Assembly (NCBI GenBank): GCA_021820165.1
Contig: JAKADW010000047.1
Span: forward strand, 1-10,223
DNA: 10,223 bases
Reading direction: 5' to 3'
Source: Bacillota bacterium
Lineage (GTDB): Bacteria; Bacillota_E; Sulfobacillia; Sulfobacillales; Sulfobacillaceae
Under the pieces are notes generated by a model that worked only from the letters and a program-made list of their open reading frames with translations, searched no databases and was not told where the DNA came from. Each line of letters starts with the position of its first letter. Positions within the stretch are counted from its first letter, which is position 1. This document shows positions 6,306 through 10,223 of the stretch, one piece after another. The translations under genes were made by a program, and so were the position numbers.

Positions 6306-7106
6306 GTGGATAATCAGGACGTATTATTTGAACGCCAAGGATCACGGGCGATCTTGACGATGAACCGCCCCGAGGCGCTGAATGCGCTGACCTCGCCGAT
6401 GCGCCAGGGGCTTCTCGAGGCGTTGTCCCGCGCCGATGAAGATTCTCGGGTGCGGGTGGTGATCATCAAAGGAGCGGGTCGAGCTTTTTCCGTGGGCCAG
6501 GATCTCAAGGAAATGCGGCAGTATTATGCTGAACACGGGCCGGCGCTGGGGCAATTAGTGGAAGACGAGTACATACCGCTTGTGAAGGCTCTCAGACAGG
6601 TAAACAAACCGACCATTACGGTCCTGGAAGGGGCTGCGGTGGGTGGGGGCATGGCAGTGGCCTTGGCCACAGATTTTCGGGTGATTTCGAGCCGCGCCCA
6701 GTTGGTGCCGGGATTTGTCAATGTCGCGCTAGCCCCGGACACGGGCACCACGTTCCTCTTGGCGCGGGCGATTGGGTACCATAGAGCTCTCAATCTTTGT
6801 CTTCTTGGGGAGCCAATTCGGGCCGATGCCATGGTCGCGTACGGACTGGCGCGCCAAAGCCATGAGTCCGCCGATGCCTTGATGGACGAACTCAATACCC
6901 TGGCTCTCAAACTCGAAGAGGGTCCGACGGGGGCCTACGCGGCCATCCGCCGTTTGTTTGACGAGACGCAACACCTGCCCTTGACCGAGGTGCTGCAGGT
7001 GGAACGGGACGTTCAGGATGAGTTGGCGCACACGCCCGACCACGAAGAGGCCCTGCGTGCCTTTTTGGAGAAGCGCCCAGCAAAGTTCGGGACTCCTAGC
7101 CAGTAG
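6306..7106 (+). CDS. Enoyl-CoA hydratase/isomerase family protein (PaaG-like)
   Basis: This 266-residue crotonase-fold protein acts on acyl-CoA thioesters in the cytoplasm. The oxyanion-hole segments are present: GRAFSVGQDL (58-67) and EGAAVGGGMAVAL (108-120). The two glutamates used by classical hydratases are both replaced (Ala117 after GGGM, and Phe137 in VPGF). Instead Asp145 stands in LAPDTGTTF, the arrangement seen in PaaG (ring-1,2-epoxyphenylacetyl-CoA isomerase) and in some isomerases and dehalogenases of the fold. Double-bond or ring isomerisation, or ring hydrolysis, is therefore more likely than hydration. The start was set at GTG 6306, six bases after AGGAGG; the frame extends 18 codons upstream to 6252 but that part reads through the control region. 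It is the first gene of the operon; the SDR gene begins 39 bases downstream. Confidence 0.87.
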   Translation: MDNQDVLFERQGSRAILTMNRPEALNALTSPMRQGLLEALSRADEDSRVRVVIIKGAGRAFSVGQDLKEMRQYYAEHGPALGQLVEDEYIPLVKALRQVNKPTITVLEGAAVGGGMAVALATDFRVISSRAQLVPGFVNVALAPDTGTTFLLARAIGYHRALNLCLLGEPIRADAMVAYGLARQSHESADALMDELNTLALKLEEGPTGAYAAIRRLFDETQHLPLTEVLQVERDVQDELAHTPDHEEALRAFLEKRPAKFGTPSQ

Positions 7107-7145
7107 GTCATCGGCCATTATTTTGGAGAAAAGAGGGAGTGCATA

Positions 7146-7937
7146 GTGGCAAAGACAATGTTACCGGAGGGTGCCTTAACTGGTCAGAGCGCGGTGATCA
7201 CGGGTGGGGGAAGTGGCATTGGTCTCGGGATCGCCCGGGAATTGGGCCTTTTAGGGGCGAAAGTCATCCTGGCTGGGCGAAAACCCCAACGTCTCCAAGC
7301 GGCACAGGAGTCACTGGCCAAGGAGGGTGTCGAAGCCGTAGCGATAGCCACCGACATTCGAGACCCGGAGCAGGTGGAAGCGCTCATGACGCGCACCGTA
7401 GAAGAAACTGGTCGACTCGATATGCTGGTGAATTCGGCTGCCGGAAACTTCATCGTCGATAGCGAGAAGCTGTCGGTGAACGGCTGGAATGCTGTGGTTA
7501 ACACGGTTTTGAACGGGACGTTTTACTGCACTCGGGCTGCTGGGTTAAAGATGATTGAGCTCGGACAGGGTGGCCGGATTTTGTCGATCGTGGCTAGTTA
7601 TGCCTGGACGGGAGGCCCGGGGACGGTGCATTCCGTGGCCGCTAAGGCAGGGGTGGTCGCCATGACCCGGACATTGGGTGTGGAATGGGCCCATCATGGT
7701 ATCCGGGTCAATGCGATTTGCCCAGGCCCCACCGATACGGAAGGGGCTCGGCCACTTTGGGCGGATCCGTCCGAAGAGACGCGTCTTAAGGCCAAGATTC
7801 CCGTGGGACGATTTGGAACCGTGGAGGAGATGGCCCACGCCGCGAGCTATCTCTTGTCTCCCTATGCCGATTTCGTCAATGGGGAGATTTTCGTGATCGA
7901 CGGCGGGGAGTGGCTCGGTAAAGGTCTCACCTCATAA
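7146..7937 (+). CDS. SDR family oxidoreductase, 2,4-dienoyl-CoA reductase-like
   Basis: The 263-residue protein is a Rossmann-fold short-chain dehydrogenase/reductase. The cofactor loop is TGGGSGIG (19-26), with AGRKPQRL after the second strand; Arg45 and Lys46 suggest NADP(H). The sequence NSAAGNF (96-102) replaces the common NNAG and is the hallmark of 2,4-dienoyl-CoA reductases of the DECR/FadH(YkuF) type. In the catalytic segment GPGTVHSVAAKAGVVAMTR, Lys167 is present but the usual Tyr four residues before it is His-Ser-Val-Ala sequence without Tyr, again as in DECR proteins. The C-terminal part has IRVNAICPGPTDTEG and NGEIFVIDGGEW. It probably reduces an unsaturated (dienoyl or cyclic enoyl) CoA ester made or used by the neighbouring crotonase. 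The GTG start at 7146 follows AGAGGGAG by about six bases. It ends 22 bases before the transferase alpha gene. Confidence 0.88.
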   Translation: MAKTMLPEGALTGQSAVITGGGSGIGLGIARELGLLGAKVILAGRKPQRLQAAQESLAKEGVEAVAIATDIRDPEQVEALMTRTVEETGRLDMLVNSAAGNFIVDSEKLSVNGWNAVVNTVLNGTFYCTRAAGLKMIELGQGGRILSIVASYAWTGGPGTVHSVAAKAGVVAMTRTLGVEWAHHGIRVNAICPGPTDTEGARPLWADPSEETRLKAKIPVGRFGTVEEMAHAASYLLSPYADFVNGEIFVIDGGEWLGKGLTS

Positions 7938-7959
7938 CGGAAGGGGGAGCGATAGATCA

Positions 7960-8823
7960 ATGGACAAGCGGATGACGATTGACGAAGTCGTCGATCGGAT
8001 CCCAAATGGCGCCAAAGTGGCCATCGGCGGGTCGTCAATTTCCCGTAAGCCCATGGCCCTGGTGCGGGCCTTAGCGCGGAGTGATAAGCGGGATCTTACG
8101 GTAATTGTGGACGTGGGCGGACCGGACGTCGACTTGTTGTTGGGGACAGGTTCGGTGAGCCAAGTTATTTATGCATTCGTGGGATTCGAGGTGCTGGGCC
8201 TCGCCCCCCATTTCCGGCGGGCACGGCAGAACGGTACGGTGGATTTCCAGGAGTGGACCGAGTACACGGTCATGGCGGGGTTGGACGCGACGATTAAACG
8301 GGTACCCTTCATCCCCACCCATGCCACACTGGGGACGGACGTACCCAAGGTTAACACCGCATTTCGGGAAATTACCGATCCCTTTAATCAGGAACCACTC
8401 ATTGCGGTTCCCGCACTAGCCCCTGACGTGGCTTTAATCCACGTCAACTACGCCGATATTCAGGGCAATGGCGTCATCTTAGGGGATGGGCACGTCGATG
8501 TATTGTGTGCCAAAGCGGCCAAGAACACCTACATGTCCTGTGAGCGACTGTTGTCGTCCGATGAGTTGCAGCGATTCGGCCGGGATGTCCAAGTCTTGCG
8601 GGTCTATTCCAAGGGCGTGGTCGAGGTCCCGTGGGGGGCTCATCCTACCGGTTGCGCTCCCGATTATCGCACGGATTTGCGGCACCTGCAGGAATATTTG
8701 AAGGCGGCTTCATCCGACGCGGGTTGGCAGCAGTATGAGGCCGACTTTGTCGATGTCAATCATCGCCAATATCTGGATAATCATGGTGGAGCCGAAGAAC
8801 TGGTGTCCCGCTTGAAAGTCTAA
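7960..8823 (+). CDS. CoA-transferase alpha subunit (glutaconate CoA-transferase GctA / IpdA type)
   Basis: The 287-residue protein is the alpha half of a class I CoA-transferase. It begins MTIDEVVDRIPNGAKVAIGG (5-24), then RKPMALVRALARSDKRDLTV (29-48), both matching GctA and the mycobacterial IpdA. VPFIPTHATLGTD (115-127), PLIAVPALAPDVALIHV (146-162) and PWGAHPTGC (224-232) follow the same families in order, and the C-terminal HRQYLDNHGG resembles the end of GctA. Such subunits pair with a beta subunit; the complex either moves CoA between carboxylates (GctAB) or opens a ring thioester with water (IpdAB). Acidic residues Glu98 and Glu101 lie in the active-site segment. The start ATG 7960 has AAGGGGGAG ten bases upstream, slightly long spacing; ATG 7972 is an alternative. 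The beta gene begins 23 bases after its stop. Confidence 0.88.
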   Translation: MDKRMTIDEVVDRIPNGAKVAIGGSSISRKPMALVRALARSDKRDLTVIVDVGGPDVDLLLGTGSVSQVIYAFVGFEVLGLAPHFRRARQNGTVDFQEWTEYTVMAGLDATIKRVPFIPTHATLGTDVPKVNTAFREITDPFNQEPLIAVPALAPDVALIHVNYADIQGNGVILGDGHVDVLCAKAAKNTYMSCERLLSSDELQRFGRDVQVLRVYSKGVVEVPWGAHPTGCAPDYRTDLRHLQEYLKAASSDAGWQQYEADFVDVNHRQYLDNHGGAEELVSRLKV

Positions 8824-8846
8824 CGGTCGCGAAAGGAGGATTTATC

Positions 8847-9713
8847 GTGCCACTGGCTCCGGAGTTTTCTGTCGATGAAGTGATCATTACCACCATGGCT
8901 CGGCAGCTGCATGGGGAGATGCTGGTCAGTTCCGTGACCGCGTTTGGATCCCTAGCAGCCCACCTGGCCAAACGGCTCTACGCGCCCGATTTGGCCGTTT
9001 TGTCGACCCCGGAATCCGGCATGGACGTCACGCCCATGCCCACCCTCACCCTGGGTCAATTTCTTACCGACGTCCAGCAAGGAATTCCGTTAACCATGGA
9101 GGATATTTTCGACGCCATTTTTACAGACCACTTTCGGATCTGGATTAACCCCTCGCAGATTGACCAATACGGCAACACTAACATTACCGCCATCGGCGAT
9201 TGGCATCATCCGAAGGTTGCCTTGGTGGGATCACGAGGGATTCCGGAGGACACCTCCCATTTGTCCGAGACGTTCTACTATATTTTGAACCATTCGCCGC
9301 GGGCGGTGCTGGCGCAGGTGGACTTTAAGAGCGGCGCGGGAAACGGCGAGAGTCGCCGCGGGCTCGGTTCTCACGGGGCCCCAACGGCGTTGGTGACGGA
9401 CCTCGGGGTGTTCAGCTTCACGGGACCGGGGGGAACCATGGCGGTGAATAGCCTTCATCCTGGGGTGACAATTGAGGAGGTTCAGGAGCGAACCGGGTTT
9501 GCCGTATACGTGGGCGCCGGCGAGGTGGCGGTGACCGATCCCCCGACGGAGGAAGATATCCGTATCATTCGTGAGTCTGACCCGCTTGAGGTTCGGAAGT
9601 TGGAGTTGATGTCAGGCCCGATGGCGGCCGAGAAATTCGTCAATATTTACGAGCGGGAACGCCAGGCATTGCACGCAACCTATCCGCGGGTCGGGAAGTT
9701 CGGCCGCCCATGA
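8847..9713 (+). CDS. CoA-transferase beta subunit (glutaconate CoA-transferase GctB / IpdB type)
   Basis: The 288-residue protein partners the preceding alpha subunit. Residues AKRLYAPDLAV (41-51) followed by PESGMDVTP (55-63) match the GctB segment YAPD...VESGLMD, whose glutamate forms the CoA-thioester intermediate; Glu56 is the corresponding residue here. Other matching segments are SQIDQYGNTNITAIGDWHHP (103-122), which parallels QIDPYGNVNSTSIGDYHHP of GctB, and TALVTDLGVFSF (180-191). Keeping Glu56 argues for true CoA transfer between carboxylates. As I recall, the IpdAB ring hydrolases have lost this carboxylate, so the steroid-type reaction is less certain than the family assignment. 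It starts at GTG 8847, seven bases after AAAGGAGG. Its TGA stop overlaps the ATG of the next SDR gene in ATGA, so the two are likely coupled in translation. Confidence 0.88.
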   Translation: MPLAPEFSVDEVIITTMARQLHGEMLVSSVTAFGSLAAHLAKRLYAPDLAVLSTPESGMDVTPMPTLTLGQFLTDVQQGIPLTMEDIFDAIFTDHFRIWINPSQIDQYGNTNITAIGDWHHPKVALVGSRGIPEDTSHLSETFYYILNHSPRAVLAQVDFKSGAGNGESRRGLGSHGAPTALVTDLGVFSFTGPGGTMAVNSLHPGVTIEEVQERTGFAVYVGAGEVAVTDPPTEEDIRIIRESDPLEVRKLELMSGPMAAEKFVNIYERERQALHATYPRVGKFGRP

Positions 9714-10223
9714 ATCTTCGGGGAAAGCGCATGTTGGTGACAGGCGGAGCCCGCGGAATTGGGCGCGCGACGGCAGAACTGGCTATCCAACAGGGAGCTC
9801 AGGTAGTTGTTTGGGCTCTCCATCCAGAAAGCCTAGAAGAGGTGCTTATGGCAATTCCGGACCTCTCGCTCTGCCAGACGGTTGATGTTGGGGATCAAAG
9901 GCGGGTGGGTGAGGCTTTATCCGAGATTGAAGAGCGCCTAGGTCCGGTTGACGTTTTGGTCAATAATGCCGGCTACACGCTGACTTCGCGGTTTTTAGAA
10001 GAAGACCGGGACTATTGGAAGCGGGTCATGAGCACCAACTTCTGGGGGGTGGTTTACACCTCTCGGGCGGTATTGCCGAGCATGGTGGCCCGTAACCAGG
10101 GTAGCATCGTCAATGTGGTGTCCGACGCGGGGCGCGTCGGGATGGCGGGCGAGGCGGTCTACGCGGGCGCCAAAGGTGGTGTGGTGGCGTTTTCGAAGTC
10201 CATCGCCCAGGAAATGGCCCGCC
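9710..10223 (+). CDS. SDR family oxidoreductase, BadH-like (partial, runs off the window)
   Basis: About 171 residues of a classical short-chain dehydrogenase are present; the C-terminal third is beyond the window. The cofactor loop is TGGARGIG (11-18), followed by NNAG in VLVNNAGYTL, and the catalytic segment VVSDAGRVG through GEAVYAGAKGGVVAFSKS with the Ser, Tyr and Lys all in place. The stretch SDAxRVGxxGEAVYAxxKGGxVAFSK is close to what I recall of 2-hydroxycyclohexanecarboxyl-CoA dehydrogenase (BadH), which oxidises a ring beta-hydroxyacyl-CoA; FabG-like reductases are the more general alternative. The start ATG 9710 overlaps the previous stop by four bases (ATGA), with only a weak GGGAAG upstream, suggesting translational coupling. 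Confidence 0.85.
   Translation, partial: MNLRGKRMLVTGGARGIGRATAELAIQQGAQVVVWALHPESLEEVLMAIPDLSLCQTVDVGDQRRVGEALSEIEERLGPVDVLVNNAGYTLTSRFLEEDRDYWKRVMSTNFWGVVYTSRAVLPSMVARNQGSIVNVVSDAGRVGMAGEAVYAGAKGGVVAFSKSIAQEMAR

Overview
The window looks like chromosomal DNA from a moderately GC-rich Gram-positive-type bacterium. Genes are tightly packed, Shine-Dalgarno sequences are strong (GGAGG, AAAGGAGG), and GTG starts are common. The mix of a DHA2 efflux pump, a DUF421 membrane protein and an acyl-CoA gene cluster would fit a thermo-acidophilic Firmicute such as a Sulfobacillus or Alicyclobacillus relative. That placement is an inference from style only. No rRNA, tRNA, CRISPR array, insertion sequence or prophage gene was seen, and no gene-free stretch exceeds about 160 bases.

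Left part (1-2161): the last 40 codons of a CysQ/inositol-monophosphatase-family gene run into the end of a convergent 14-helix MFS drug-type exporter. The two stop codons lie inside one CTAG. A 143-base divergent intergenic region follows.

Middle part (2305-6148): a plus-strand run of three genes comprises a degenerate acetyl-CoA-synthetase-like protein that has lost most adenylation motifs, a PaaI-type hotdog thioesterase carrying a perfect 26-bp palindrome in its coding sequence, and a PAP2-like membrane protein lacking two conserved arginine positions. It converges, with an 89-base antisense overlap, on a minus-strand pair: a DUF421 membrane protein followed by a 3-mercaptopyruvate-type sulfurtransferase.

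Right part (6306 to the window end): a compact plus-strand operon encodes a PaaG/isomerase-type crotonase, a 2,4-dienoyl-CoA-reductase-like SDR, the alpha and beta subunits of a glutaconate/IpdAB-type CoA-transferase, and a BadH-like SDR cut by the window edge. Gaps are 39, 22 and 23 bases, then a 4-base ATGA overlap. Several of the nearest named relatives (PaaG, IpdAB, EchA20-IpdAB gene order, BadH) act on cyclic acyl-CoA thioesters. A ring-carboxylate degradation or modification module is therefore the leading hypothesis, with ordinary unsaturated or dicarboxylic acyl-CoA metabolism as the alternative. The transporter, thioesterase and pseudo-synthetase upstream would suit the same lipid/CoA theme, but that link is only positional.
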